NCBI GenBank assembly: GCA_016715985.1
Contig: JADJXD010000001.1
Coordinates: forward strand, 1,302,001 to 1,366,000
DNA length: 64,000 nt
DNA from: Saprospiraceae bacterium
Lineage (GTDB): Bacteria; Bacteroidota; Bacteroidia; Chitinophagales; Saprospiraceae
Direction: 5' to 3'
Below, in pieces: positions 45,258 through 53,488 of this stretch. Numbering within the stretch: the stretch's first letter is position 1; each line of letters begins with the position of its first letter. The notes under the pieces are model-generated. The model did no database searches. It worked only from the letters and a program-made list of their open reading frames with translations, and was not told where the DNA came from. Position numbers and translations under genes: made by a program.

Positions 45258-48200
45258 AAAAAAGAAAATATGTTCTTTTCATTTGGAGTTGGTGGTTTTG
45301 CACCATGTGTACAGCTCAATTTAGTGGATACAATTTTCGAAAACTCTCCGTCAGTGATGGCTTGCATGATGGCATAGTGAGAGCTGTGGGTCAGGATAAG
45401 TTTGGTTTTATATGGATTGCTACAGTAGGCGCTTTAAATAGATTTGACGGAAAGAATATCCAACACTTCACTAATATACCCGGGGATAGCTTGAGCCCAT
45501 ATTCCAGCCAGCCCAAAGCACTTTACTCGGATAGTAAAGGAAACTTTTGGATAGGTTACGAGACAGGTCTGCTAAAGTATGACTTTAATAAGCAACAGTT
45601 TGAAAGGATTCCCGCATTGAAGGATGTGCATATATATTACATCATTGAAGGCAATCAGCAAGACCTGTATCTGATCACCAATAAAGGTCTGGTACGTCAT
45701 ACAATCAATGAACCAAGTACAATCTTCTTCAGCCAATCAAATGAAGAGAAATATCATATACTACAAAATGTACATCTGCATGATATCGTCAAAAGAGACG
45801 AATTACTATATATAGGCAGCAATAAAGGTTTATTCATTTTCAGTCTCATCGACCATACCGTCTCTTTTATTGAGATCCCAATATTAAAAGAAATAGGAAT
45901 ATTCCGATTGGCTGTTGATAATAAAAACAATATCTGGGTAGGAACTCATGGTGAGACTAAACTATTGAAATTATTCGCCGACCTCAGGACAGTTGAAACA
46001 TATGATACCTTTTTAAAGTCTGACATACGTACCCACGCACTAAATATCACTGACATTCTGGTAGATACCAAAGGCAAAGTGTGGGTCTCCACTCTGATAG
46101 ACGGCATAATGGAATATGATGATAAAAGCAACATTTTCATCAAACACATGTACAATAGTGATATTCCTTCAAGTCCTTCCGGTAATTATCACCGTTGTTT
46201 GTTTGAAGACAGGGATGGACTCATTTGGGCAGGAGGTGATATGATAGGAGTCAACTACTTTGATCCATCGGCCAATTTTTTTAAGTTATTAATGCCATTT
46301 CCTGACAGACTGAGAGAAAGAACCAGAAATGTCGCCAGAGGTATAACTCAGGATAAAGACAGAAATATATGGATTGGGTCGCATGACGGTGTAGTCAGAT
46401 ATAATACCAAAGAGAAATCGTATGATATATGGCGAAATGATGAAGGTAAAAAGCCAGTCATCTATTCCAATCTGGTAAGGACTCTGCTATGCGATGATGA
46501 CAATAATATTTGGATAGGTACAGGCGCAGGAGTCAACAAATTCAATTATAACAGAAAAAAAATGGAATTTATTCCGGAAGAAAATTTGCCTTTAAGATTT
46601 TATAATTCAATCAATAAAGACAGGAGCGGCAATATTTGGTTTTGTACCAATGATACCGCATCACTGTACTGGTATGATACCTCGACCAAAAAATATAATA
46701 ATATCAGTAACCACCCTCAGCTAAAAAAATTTGCGAAGACTGCTCCAACATCCTATGTATTTGAAGACAGCAATCAAAGACTTTGGATTTCTTTATCCAA
46801 AAAAGGAATAATCAGGCATGACAAGAATACCTTATTTACAAAATTGTATGCATCGACCGCTGAAGCAGATAACAAGATTATCGGAGATCAGGTGGTTGAT
46901 ATCAAAGAAGATAAAAAAGGAGTAATCTGGATCAGTACTTTCAATGGTATCTCAGGTATTGATGTAGCCAATAATAAAATCATGTCTTTCAATAATAAAA
47001 GTGGCCTGGTAGGAAATATGGTATCTCCTATTGCTGTAGATAATGACAATAGACTTTGGATCGGAATATCAGGTGGTTTGATGATGTTGAATGATATGCG
47101 AAATCATTTTACGACTTTTAATCAAGGAGACGGCTTGTCTTCAGTGGGATTTCCCGAACATGCCGCGGTATATTTTCAAAATAATGAAATTGCATTCCCG
47201 TCCAATAATGGAGTGGTCATTTTTAACCCTGATCAGTGGAAAGAAAAAAAATCACAACTGAATTTTTATATCCGGAATTTTTCCGTTTTCGGACAGGAAT
47301 ATTTTAACATCAATGAAAGCACCAATAACCCAACTATCCAACTCACCCCTTCCCAAAATTCATTTAGTTTTAATCTTGTAGCTTTAAATTACACCAATCT
47401 TTCTCAAACCTGGTATGCCTACAAACTTGAAGGTTTTGAAAAAGAATGGCATTATACCAAAGATCCCAAAGCTGTATTTACCAACATTCCCGGAGGCAAG
47501 TACACATTTTTATACAAAGCAGCCACAGTAAATAACAACTGGCACAATATACCCGAAAAAAAGATTGAAATAATATTGGCCACCGTGTTTTTCAGAACGA
47601 AATGGTTTTTAAGCATTATAATTCTACTGGCCGGAACCATAATCTATTTCCTTTACAAATACAGAGTCAATCAGCAAAAACAAGTTTACGAACTGAAATC
47701 CAAAGCCCAACTCCTTGAAAAAGAAAAAACAGCGGTCATGTACGAAAATCTGAAACAACATCTCAATCCGCATTTCCTTTTCAACTCACTCACTTCGCTA
47801 AGTAGTCTCATCAGAATAGATCAGCGGCAGGCAGGTGATTTTCTGGATAAAATGAGCAAAGTGTATCGATATATACTCAAAAATAAAGAAAATGAAACCG
47901 TCCCGCTCATCGAAGAACTCAAGTTTGTGGATATGTACAATCAACTTCAGAAAACAAGATTCGGCGATGGTCTTCATATTAAAATTGATATTCCCGATGA
48001 ATTTCATCATCGTAAGATAGCGCCGGTTACCCTGCAGAATCTGGTAGAAAATGCAATCAAACACAATATAGCAGATGAAGAGTCTCCACTTATCATTAGT
48101 ATGTTTATTGATGATGACTATCTGATGGTTCAAAACAATCTGCAGACGAAGGGCTATGTCGAAACCAGCAACAAACAAGGTCAAAATAGTATGATCTCAC

Positions 48201-48280
48201 TATACAAATATCTGAGTCCGAGACCCGTAGTCATCAGCGAAACAGATGACTTATATACAGTACAAATTCCTTTAATCTAA
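45254..48280 (+). CDS. Propeller-type sensor kinase (reg_prop / Y_Y_Y / LytS-like), kinase 1
   Basis: 1008 aa. Signal peptide MKKRKYVLFIWSWWFCTMCTAQ. About 700 residues of reg_prop blades follow, with recurring GFIWIAT, NFWIGY, NIWVGTH, GLIWAGG, NIWIGSHDG and RLWIGIS motifs, then a Y_Y_Y domain (NYTNLSQTWYAYKLEGFEKEW), one membrane helix (WFLSIIILLAGTIIYFLY) and a His_kinase transmitter, LKQHLNPHFLFNSLTSLSSLI, with the ATP lid NAIKHN. The histidine is in NPHFLFN. It has no receiver domain and should phosphorylate a LytTR regulator. Its own regulator gene downstream is reduced to 26 codons. Its upstream region is the one that belonged to the decayed kinase. Confidence 0.92.
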   Translation: MKKRKYVLFIWSWWFCTMCTAQFSGYNFRKLSVSDGLHDGIVRAVGQDKFGFIWIATVGALNRFDGKNIQHFTNIPGDSLSPYSSQPKALYSDSKGNFWIGYETGLLKYDFNKQQFERIPALKDVHIYYIIEGNQQDLYLITNKGLVRHTINEPSTIFFSQSNEEKYHILQNVHLHDIVKRDELLYIGSNKGLFIFSLIDHTVSFIEIPILKEIGIFRLAVDNKNNIWVGTHGETKLLKLFADLRTVETYDTFLKSDIRTHALNITDILVDTKGKVWVSTLIDGIMEYDDKSNIFIKHMYNSDIPSSPSGNYHRCLFEDRDGLIWAGGDMIGVNYFDPSANFFKLLMPFPDRLRERTRNVARGITQDKDRNIWIGSHDGVVRYNTKEKSYDIWRNDEGKKPVIYSNLVRTLLCDDDNNIWIGTGAGVNKFNYNRKKMEFIPEENLPLRFYNSINKDRSGNIWFCTNDTASLYWYDTSTKKYNNISNHPQLKKFAKTAPTSYVFEDSNQRLWISLSKKGIIRHDKNTLFTKLYASTAEADNKIIGDQVVDIKEDKKGVIWISTFNGISGIDVANNKIMSFNNKSGLVGNMVSPIAVDNDNRLWIGISGGLMMLNDMRNHFTTFNQGDGLSSVGFPEHAAVYFQNNEIAFPSNNGVVIFNPDQWKEKKSQLNFYIRNFSVFGQEYFNINESTNNPTIQLTPSQNSFSFNLVALNYTNLSQTWYAYKLEGFEKEWHYTKDPKAVFTNIPGGKYTFLYKAATVNNNWHNIPEKKIEIILATVFFRTKWFLSIIILLAGTIIYFLYKYRVNQQKQVYELKSKAQLLEKEKTAVMYENLKQHLNPHFLFNSLTSLSSLIRIDQRQAGDFLDKMSKVYRYILKNKENETVPLIEELKFVDMYNQLQKTRFGDGLHIKIDIPDEFHHRKIAPVTLQNLVENAIKHNIADEESPLIISMFIDDDYLMVQNNLQTKGYVETSNKQGQNSMISLYKYLSPRPVVISETDDLYTVQIPLI

Positions 48281-48293
48281 AAAATCAAGTATC

Positions 48294-48371
48294 ATGCTAA
48301 AAGCTGTACAAGAATACGAACAGCTTATCAAAAATATTCTGAGGTTGCAGAGTATGACAAAAGACTTTTAG
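48294..48371 (+). pseudogene. 5' remnant of a LytTR response-regulator gene
   Basis: 26 codons, MLKAVQEYEQLIKNILRLQ and so on. It lines up with the intact regulator start MIKAVIIEDEQLIAKELQ, and the preceding ATCATG spacing after the kinase stop matches that of kinase 2 (TAAAAAATCAA, four bases, ATG). The rest of the receiver and the LytTR domain are gone. This implies kinase 1 once had its own regulator. Confidence 0.82.
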
Positions 48372-48464
48372 AATTGCTTATCTTAGTGAAGTTATAATAG
48401 ACAGATGGTTGTATTCAGTATAACCAGAGATTATTTTTATCTTACAGCTTGATTCCATTTAACT

Positions 48465-48494
48465 ACGCTTCATTTCGATTTTACCACGCTTCAT
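48465..48494 (+). promoter_or_regulatory. Phased direct repeats, candidate LytTR operator 2
   Basis: Two perfect ACGCTTCAT repeats at 48465 and 48486, 21 bp apart, 47 bp before the kinase 2 ATG. A weaker ACAGCTTGA lies 21 bp further upstream. Autoregulation by the adjacent LytTR protein is inferred. Confidence 0.6.
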
Positions 48495-48540
48495 TTTTAA
48501 GATATTGTCTGTTATCTTTAGAAAAGTTATCTTGCACCTT

Positions 48541-51500
48541 ATGAGAGTTTTAGTCAAAATAATAATTATTTCGTGCTGTCAGTTTTATAATGTAATAGGT
48601 CAGATTACCAATATAGATACTAAAACTGAATTAAAACACCAAATTGGTAATTTCCAGCCGGACATCATTTTTGACAATGTCACTGAAAAAGATGGCCTTA
48701 GTAGTTATCTCGTATCTTCGATGGTTCTTGATCACGATGGATTTTTATGGATCGGGACTCATAGCGGACTCAATCGATATGATGGTAAACGTTTTGAAGT
48801 ATTTAGAAGAAAAAAAGGAGATCCAACTACACTTTTGCAAAACGCTATTAGGAGCTTGGATGTTGACCTCCAAGGTAATATTTGGTGTGGCACTGAAGAC
48901 GGTATCTCTTGTTATGTTAAAGCCACCAAAAAGTTTAAGTCCTTTGTCTTTGATGATAAAGAGTTGTACCCCAGGGCCAACGAGCTAAAATGTGACCAAG
49001 ATGGAATTATTTGGGCGGGAAGTGAAAATGGATTGGTAAGACTTGATCCTATAACTGGTAAATTTACCTATTTTAGATACGATGTTTCAGATATAAATTC
49101 ACTCCCAGATAACAGAATTGATAAAAATGGCATCATCTATGATATAGAAAAAAAAGGCTTATGGTTGGCCACTAAAAATGGATTGTGTTTTTTTGATATA
49201 AAAACAAACAAGGTTATTAACCACCGTAACACTAAAAACAATCCAATTTACCTCAATCATTCAGTATCTGCTCTTCATAAATCCAAAGAAGGTATAATCT
49301 GGTATTTTGATAATAATACACAAGACATTATTGGATTTAATCCTAAAACAGAACAGGTATTACATTCCATCTCACTCAGAGGAAAATTAAAGGATCCTTA
49401 TGCCGGCTTCATTTTTGAGACGAGTTACCATCATCTTTGGTTTTCCAGTATTAGTTACGAAACCATAAGAATAGATTATCTTAATGGTAATAAAATGGAA
49501 ATCATCAAACATGATGAAACTAATTCGACTTCCATACTCGGGGACTTTGTTTCGTCCGCATTTGAAGATAAAGACCAAACTGTGTGGCTGGGTACTTATG
49601 CGGGTTTGTCAAGATTCAACCACAAAAGATTATTTTTTAGCACCAAAAAAGTATCCAAACAGTTTCCTGAATTTAACATAAATTGGTACATCACATGTTT
49701 AACACAAAACCCAAAAACCGAAGAATGGTGGGTAGGTACCAGAGACGACAAAGCCTATATTTATAATCCAACAAAAGATACTTGGACTAAGGTCGATTTT
49801 TCCGGATTCTCAAAAGAAAGTAATGCAAAATTTATTACAGATATTGAATTTGTGGATGATATAGCAGTAATATTTTATGCATCTGCTATGACATATCAGT
49901 ATGACACCAGAAATGGTAAATTTTCAAAATTTTATGGACTCACCGGATCATTTTCGGATTATAAGACGAGGTCTATGGTGCAGGAAACAGACAGTACTTA
50001 TATCCTTGGTAATAATTTACCTGTCTTGCGGTGGAATAAAAATACCAATAAATTACAAACCATAAGGCTTAATAAAACAAAAGACGAAAAGGGTAATGTT
50101 TATGGAGCGGGATGGTTTACATCAAAAAAAAATCAAGGTGTCTGGATGTCCGTGTCAAATCAGGATGTTGGCTACTTACACCCCGGAGATTCAATTATCT
50201 ATATCTTTAAATTGCCTATCGGTTTTAATGTGCACCAAGGTGGTTATTTTAATGGAATAAGCGTAGATGATTTCGGTCAACCTTGGATTTCATACACAAC
50301 TCAAGGCTTACTTCATCTAAAAAAGAAAAAAGAAAAGATTGAGACTCAAGAAGATGTAGAACTGAAATCATGGACAGTTTCGGAAGGTCTTGTCAATGAA
50401 ACCCTATACTCAACTACAACTGATCACAAAGGTCAAATATGGTGCTCGTCCCTCAATAAATTTTCGGTTTTTGATGTGAAAAAAAATCAATTTTACAATT
50501 TTAAAATTCATCTGAGCGAAAACAATTCCTTCTATTTTAATTACATGACCTTGTTGAAAAATGGAAATGTCATTACAAATATTCGGGGTGATATCATCGA
50601 GTTTAATCCTGCTTTTCTAAATGTTTTACTTCCCGAAAATCCAGTAATAATCAGTTCATTATCTTTGCCGGACAGGAAAATACTGTTGGGTGGTGAACCT
50701 GAAATAAAGCTCGAGCCAGATGAAAATTTTATTACTTTTGGTTTTGGCTCGTTAAGCGTTTCTGCATATACATCTTACCACTTTGAATACATCCTAGATG
50801 GTGTCAATGATAAATGGGTAACAGCTGATGGCGAATCCGAAGCACCATATACCAATTTACCTCCCGGAAAATATACTTTCCAACTTCGGGCCATTTCTCA
50901 GGATGGTGCTTGGAAATCTGATATCAAAACTTTAAAAATCATCATCAAAACACCTTTTTACAAGAGCTGGTGGTTTCTTTCTATAATCGGTATCCTGACA
51001 GCATACATTATGTTTTATACAGCTCGGGCCAGAATAAGAAATATCAGGAACATTGACGAATTAAAATCCAAAGCCCAACTGCTCGAAAAAGAAAAAACAG
51101 CGGTCATGTATGAAAATCTGAAACAACATCTCAATCCGCATTTCCTGTTTAATTCACTGACTTCACTGAGTAGTCTCATCAGAATAGATCAGCGACAGGC
51201 AGGGGATTTCTTAGATAAGATGAGTAAAGTGTATCGGTACATCCTCAAAAATAAAGAAAACGAAACCGTACCGCTTTTTGAAGAGCTCAAGTTTGTAGAA
51301 ATGTACAATCAACTTCAAAAAACCAGATTCGGAGACGGTATTCAGATAAAAATCGATATACCTGAAGAGTATCATTACCGCAAAATAGCACCTGTAACCT
51401 TACAGAATCTGGTCGAAAACGCAATAAAACACAATATCGCAGATGAAGAATCTCCGTTGATCATAAGGATGTATATTGAAGATGATTTTCTGATTGTGCA

Positions 51501-51648
51501 AAACAATCTGCAAACAAAAGGATTTGTCGAAACGAGCAATAAACAGGGACAAAACAGAATGGTCTCTTTATATAGATATCTAAGCCCCAGACCGGTTGTC
51601 ATCACTGAATCGGAAGATTTTTATACCGTAAAAATTCCTTTAATCTAA
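48541..51648 (+). CDS. Propeller-type sensor kinase, kinase 2
   Basis: 1035 aa from ATG 48541; the upstream TTG at 48505 is part of the shared leader. Signal peptide MRVLVKIIIISCCQFYNVIGQ, reg_prop blades (GFLWIGTHSGLNRYDGKRF, NIWCGTEDGI, IIWAGSENGL, LWLATKNGL, VWLGTYAGL), a Y_Y_Y domain (YHFEYILDGVNDKWV, PPGKYTFQLRA), a membrane helix (SWWFLSIIGILTAYIMFY) and a transmitter almost identical to kinase 1 from ELKSKAQLLEKEKTAVMYE onward. The regulator gene follows 13 bp after the stop. Ligands of such sensors are often glycan-derived in gut Bacteroides; here the signal is unknown. Confidence 0.92.
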   Translation: MRVLVKIIIISCCQFYNVIGQITNIDTKTELKHQIGNFQPDIIFDNVTEKDGLSSYLVSSMVLDHDGFLWIGTHSGLNRYDGKRFEVFRRKKGDPTTLLQNAIRSLDVDLQGNIWCGTEDGISCYVKATKKFKSFVFDDKELYPRANELKCDQDGIIWAGSENGLVRLDPITGKFTYFRYDVSDINSLPDNRIDKNGIIYDIEKKGLWLATKNGLCFFDIKTNKVINHRNTKNNPIYLNHSVSALHKSKEGIIWYFDNNTQDIIGFNPKTEQVLHSISLRGKLKDPYAGFIFETSYHHLWFSSISYETIRIDYLNGNKMEIIKHDETNSTSILGDFVSSAFEDKDQTVWLGTYAGLSRFNHKRLFFSTKKVSKQFPEFNINWYITCLTQNPKTEEWWVGTRDDKAYIYNPTKDTWTKVDFSGFSKESNAKFITDIEFVDDIAVIFYASAMTYQYDTRNGKFSKFYGLTGSFSDYKTRSMVQETDSTYILGNNLPVLRWNKNTNKLQTIRLNKTKDEKGNVYGAGWFTSKKNQGVWMSVSNQDVGYLHPGDSIIYIFKLPIGFNVHQGGYFNGISVDDFGQPWISYTTQGLLHLKKKKEKIETQEDVELKSWTVSEGLVNETLYSTTTDHKGQIWCSSLNKFSVFDVKKNQFYNFKIHLSENNSFYFNYMTLLKNGNVITNIRGDIIEFNPAFLNVLLPENPVIISSLSLPDRKILLGGEPEIKLEPDENFITFGFGSLSVSAYTSYHFEYILDGVNDKWVTADGESEAPYTNLPPGKYTFQLRAISQDGAWKSDIKTLKIIIKTPFYKSWWFLSIIGILTAYIMFYTARARIRNIRNIDELKSKAQLLEKEKTAVMYENLKQHLNPHFLFNSLTSLSSLIRIDQRQAGDFLDKMSKVYRYILKNKENETVPLFEELKFVEMYNQLQKTRFGDGIQIKIDIPEEYHYRKIAPVTLQNLVENAIKHNIADEESPLIIRMYIEDDFLIVQNNLQTKGFVETSNKQGQNRMVSLYRYLSPRPVVITESEDFYTVKIPLI

Positions 51649-51661
51649 AAAATCAATTATC

Positions 51662-52435
51662 ATGATAAAAGCAGTAATTATCGAAGACGAGCAACTTATC
51701 GCAAAAGAATTGCAGTACAAAATTTCTGATGTTGCACCGGATATTGAGATCATTCAGGTGTTGCCAAGTCTCAAGACTGCTTATAAGTGGTTTATGGAAA
51801 ATGCTGAGCCGGATCTCATATTTGCAGATATACAGCTAAGTGATGGTATCAGTTTTGAAATTTTCAAAAGATATGATCTAAAATGTCCAGTTATATTTAC
51901 GACAGCGTATGACGAGTATGCCATTCAGGCATTTAAAGTCAATGGTATCGACTATCTCCTCAAACCGGTGGACAGCGATGACTTGAAAAGAGCCATTGAC
52001 AAATCAAGAGCCATCATAGACAGCAAAGCAGAGTATCCCAAAGATTTTCACCAATTAATCAGTCTGATCTCTAATCCGGATGGTCTCAAAAATAAGTTTA
52101 AAGAGCAATTTATTGTCAGTCACCGCAAACAATGGATTCCTGTCAGTGTAAAAGATATTGCCTGTTTTTACAGAGACAGCATAAATTTTATTTACACTTT
52201 TTCAGGTGAAAAGTATATGCTGGATTTCGCCACGCTGGAAGAAGTCGAAGAGTTGCTGGACCCCAAACAGTTTTACAGATCCAACCGACAGTCCATCATC
52301 AATTTAAATGCCATTCAAAGTGTAAAACCGCATGAAAACCAGAAACTGACAGTCACCTTATTGCCCCCGCTAAAACTGGAAGTTGATATAAGTCGTGAAA
52401 AAGCGCCTGCATTTAAGAAATGGTTTGATAGGTGA
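51662..52435 (+). CDS. LytTR-family response regulator
   Basis: 257 aa. The receiver has MIKAVIIEDEQLIAKE, phospho-acceptor D56 in LIFADIQLSDG, T80/T81 in VIFTTAYDEY and K101 in YLLKPVD. The C-terminal LytTR DNA-binding domain runs from about residue 155 (FIVSHRKQWIPVSVKDIACFYR, FYRSNRQSIINLNAIQSV to EKAPAFKKWFDR). It is the only intact regulator in the array and so may serve both kinases. Likely targets include the 21-bp-phased repeats upstream of the kinases. Remnants of sister genes are at 48294-48371 and 55116-55168. Confidence 0.94.
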   Translation: MIKAVIIEDEQLIAKELQYKISDVAPDIEIIQVLPSLKTAYKWFMENAEPDLIFADIQLSDGISFEIFKRYDLKCPVIFTTAYDEYAIQAFKVNGIDYLLKPVDSDDLKRAIDKSRAIIDSKAEYPKDFHQLISLISNPDGLKNKFKEQFIVSHRKQWIPVSVKDIACFYRDSINFIYTFSGEKYMLDFATLEEVEELLDPKQFYRSNRQSIINLNAIQSVKPHENQKLTVTLLPPLKLEVDISREKAPAFKKWFDR

Positions 52436-52541
52436 TTAATTGGAAAAAGAAATTATCTGTGTCTGAACTAATAATATTTAAATATCGAAAATTAGTCATC
52501 TGAAAAGTATAAATAAATTTGGTTTTTAATTTATGGGAATT

Positions 52542-52549
52542 TATATTTG
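52542..52549 (+). promoter_or_regulatory. -7 promoter box of the Cys-rich lipoprotein gene
   Basis: TATATTTG, a perfect match. The TTG at 52547 that begins a longer frame is inside the box, so translation must start further down. Confidence 0.65.
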
Positions 52550-52660
52550 CATATTATTAAACTTACTAAAACTTTTAACATTAAACCAGTACAAAACCAG
52601 TACAAAACATTTAATCACCTTTTGATTGCCACAAAAAGTGTATTTAAAACGCTTTATTTG

Positions 52661-53410
52661 ATGGCAATACCTACAGTATTTCTGCTCATATCTTCTTGTA
52701 GTGATTTTAATCATCCTACACCAGATTTAAATCAAGAAACTGAATTAAGAGGTGACGATCCTGTATTTAACCCTGTTTTTAGTGGTGGTGAAATTACTTC
52801 ATTACTAAATTTAGCAGGTGCTGCATGTGCAGAAGTAAATTATAATTGCATTGGAAGTAGCCCTTACACAATTTTGACTTTTACATTACCCCAATATCCT
52901 GGCTGTACTTTTGGCGTTGCATTTATTTATGAAACTTGTTATGATCCTATAACTGGTCAGCCATATGCCATAAGATTTACTGATTTTATTTTAGCAGATG
53001 TAGATTGTCCGGCTTTTGTCACTGATTTTAATAATGCTGTCGCTGCCAATAATTTGGCAAATTTTATGTTTAATTTTAATGAACAAGTTTATGCTAAAAT
53101 AGAAACTTATATTATTGTTACACTTCAAAATGGTGGTGTACCTATTCCATGTGTTGCAATGGGTACTTATAAATCATCTTGTTTCCAATATTGTTATGGT
53201 ACTAACTCTCGTGGTAATTTTGTATTGACAAAAAAATCTTGCGGAAAAAATGCTTGTTGTAAAAGAGAAGTTAATTATTGTAATGGTGGTTCGGGTGTTG
53301 TTACTTATACAGTAGTTTCTGAAGGCACATGTAATACATTACCTTTTGTTTGTCCAGGTGATGTTATAAATCCGATTGTGACAGAATGCTTGTTTTTATG
53401 TAATCAATAA
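52661..53410 (+). CDS. Cys-rich lipoprotein, unknown
   Basis: 249 aa from ATG 52661 (an in-frame TTG at 52622 would add a basic n-region and is also possible). The signal MAIPTVFLLISSCSDF has a lipobox Cys. The mature chain has 16 further Cys, crowded in the C-terminal half (SSCFQYCYGTNS, KKSCGKNACCKREVNYC, ECLFLCNQ), suggesting a disulfide-stabilised extracytoplasmic domain. It is visibly more AT-rich than neighbouring genes. It lies between the intact regulator and the T9SS protein, inside what looks like a cassette inserted in the kinase array. No family recognised. Confidence 0.7.
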   Translation: MAIPTVFLLISSCSDFNHPTPDLNQETELRGDDPVFNPVFSGGEITSLLNLAGAACAEVNYNCIGSSPYTILTFTLPQYPGCTFGVAFIYETCYDPITGQPYAIRFTDFILADVDCPAFVTDFNNAVAANNLANFMFNFNEQVYAKIETYIIVTLQNGGVPIPCVAMGTYKSSCFQYCYGTNSRGNFVLTKKSCGKNACCKREVNYCNGGSGVVTYTVVSEGTCNTLPFVCPGDVINPIVTECLFLCNQ

Positions 53411-53423
53411 TAAATTTATTAAT

Positions 53424-53474
53424 AAAGATTAGACGGGAAGGATAAATATAAAATTATCCTTCCTATCTAATCCT
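53424..53474 (+). terminator. Long hairpin after the Cys-rich lipoprotein gene
   Basis: About 22 bp of near-perfect stem: AAAGATTAG through GAAGGATAA (53424-53445) pairs with TTATCCTTCC through CTAATCCTTT (53453-53474), with a 7-nt AT loop. The T-tract after it is weak, so it may be a terminator or an mRNA-stabilising hairpin. The next ATG is 14 bp further on. Confidence 0.65.
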
Positions 53475-53488
53475 TTTAAATTACTGAT

